This document shows positions 62,950-64,000 of a stretch of DNA of 64,000 nt, piece after piece. A model generated the notes under the pieces. The model saw only the letters and a list, made by a program, of their open reading frames with translations, made no database searches and had not been told where the DNA came from. Numbering within the stretch: the stretch's first letter is position 1; every line of letters starts with the position of its first letter. Both the position numbers and the translations under genes were made by a program. The stretch is from Nymphaea colorata (lineage: Eukaryota; Streptophyta; Magnoliopsida; Nymphaeales; Nymphaeaceae): the NCBI RefSeq assembly GCF_008831285.2, contig NC_045142.1, positions 9,154,713 through 9,218,712 on the forward strand, in the 5' to 3' direction.

Positions 62950-63195
62950 AAATTCTGGCGCTGCCACGCGGGGGTTGTGTGGACTCCGGACCATTTCCAC
63001 CGCTTTTACTTAATTATGCGGTGGTGGAGCGGAAGAAGCGCGGGTCGACCGTACGATGCGGGGGAGTGTTGGGTCCCGCTTTCCTGCGCCTTGATTTGAA
63101 GTGTCGGCACAGTGAGTGGATCCAATCACTCTTGACGTCCGGAGCGTGCTTCCCCGTTTTCATACCTCTCCTCCACACACACATTCCCATTCCCC
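62950..63195. other. GC-richer patch, possible orphan regulatory region
   Basis: A 245-bp stretch with many CG dinucleotides (GCCACGCGGGGG, AAGCGCGGGTCGACCG) and a following CCTCTCCTCCACACACAC pyrimidine stretch, between AT-rich flanks. A plus-strand frame of 111 codons crosses it without recognisable motifs. It might be the edge of a promoter for a gene outside the window, but the 0.8 kb that follows is not coding. Confidence 0.3.
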
Positions 63196-63792
63196 CCTCT
63201 GATTTTTTCTTTTTCCAGTCAATTTTTTTTTTACATATTTTTTAATAATTTATTTATTTATTTATTTATTTATTCATTCAGAATAATATTTAATTTTTGT
63301 GACATGCACGGTGCAGTTACGTGCTAGGAACTTATAAAATGGTAGGTTTTTGGTTCCATTATTGTAGGCATTATGTTGTTGCATTTGAGTCCAAGTATTC
63401 TCTGTTGCCAACAATTATCTTAAGGCGGTTGAAGAAGAAATAATATTTAGTTTTTTTAAAAAAAATTTACCCCTTTTTTGTTTGTTAATTCCAAAACAGC
63501 CTTTCGGTTCGTAATCGTGGAACCCGAGCTAGCCCCTGCTGTAAACCTAGTGAAGGCCATCAGAGATCTAAACTTTAACGTGTTGGAACGAGTGAAAGAT
63601 TGACGCGCCTGCGATTTGATAACTTTTTTTTTTTTTTTTCCTTTTTGCATAGAGAACAGAAACTCTCCGTATTATTTTGTTGTTCTCAATTAATATTTTA
63701 AACAAGTTGAGGAGCGAGGATGAAGGCAGCTGATCCTCTATTCATATATAACTCACTTTAAAGAATTAAAAAATGTGAACCTAGGTTTGAAG

Positions 63793-63796
<4 letters not shown>

Positions 63797-63841
<45 letters not shown>
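63797..63841. repeat. (TA)n microsatellite
   Basis: About 45 bases of TA. Confidence 0.93.
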
Positions 63842-63843
<2 letters not shown>

Positions 63844-64000
63844 TGTCAACGGATCGGATTCAGATCGGATATACTCTTTATCATATCCGGCTTTTCGGAT
63901 ATTCATACGGATGAAAAAAAATCTAAAAAATATCCGAATCCGATTTTTAAAACCATATCTGAATCCGGTCCGAATCCGACTTTTAAATCAAAATCTGGTT
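63842..64000. repeat. CCGGAT/GGATTCGG-rich repeat, cut by the window end
   Basis: GGATCGGATTCAGATCGGAT at the left and many ATCCGAATCCGA words in inverse orientation to the right, so the segment can fold on itself. Related in texture to 2,440-2,760 and 10,020-10,300. Confidence 0.55.

Overview
The window looks like nuclear DNA of a flowering plant. It is AT-rich, has long TA and CT microsatellites, introns of up to 4.7 kb, decayed retroelements, and a gene of the plant-only auxin response factor (ARF) family. The species cannot be fixed from the sequence. Only two protein-coding genes can be supported, both on the minus strand; most of the rest is old repeat sequence.

Layout. 0-5 kb: intergenic, with a tandem pair of 144-bp terminal-inverted-repeat elements. 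5.0-6.0 kb: a single-exon gene (338 aa) for an uncharacterised plant protein with conserved SPKVTC, RCRSAP and TRCKSEP motifs. 6-18 kb: repeats, including a CTCGAG-rich inverted-repeat element, three ~175-bp tandem repeats and a very CpG-dense 165-bp patch. 18-22 kb: short exon-like islands with splice signals. One resembles the ribosome-biogenesis protein NOC4, one the N-glycosylation mannosyltransferase ALG2, and others are unidentified; all are broken. 22.7-24.2 kb: remnant of an L1-type LINE on the minus strand. 25.4 kb: a tRNA-derived SINE with a 16-bp target duplication. 27.8-32.6 kb: a complete but dead Ty1/copia element with both LTRs.

34.4-46.7 kb: an ARF gene of the ARF3/ARF4 clade, closest to ARF4. 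It can be assembled as ten exons with consistent GT-AG junctions and phases, giving 2,007 nt and 668 aa. It has the B3 DNA-binding domain, the ARF ancillary domain and two identical 21-nt tasiR-ARF complementary sites. It ends just after the LFGFPL box, without the C-terminal PB1 domain; a relic of what looks like the last PB1 exon lies about 0.9 kb downstream. Its likely leader holds two upstream ORFs, one overlapping the start codon out of frame.

47-64 kb: no convincing gene. This part holds more inverted-repeat elements of the family seen at the left end, a short element with a 9-bp direct repeat, a 46-bp tandem duplication, compound microsatellites and a GC-richer patch near 63 kb.

The most biologically interesting part is the ARF gene, where small-RNA control, upstream ORFs, loss of the PB1 domain and a microsatellite beside a splice donor can all be read in one locus. 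The mosaic of gene fragments at 18-22 kb is the least explained part.
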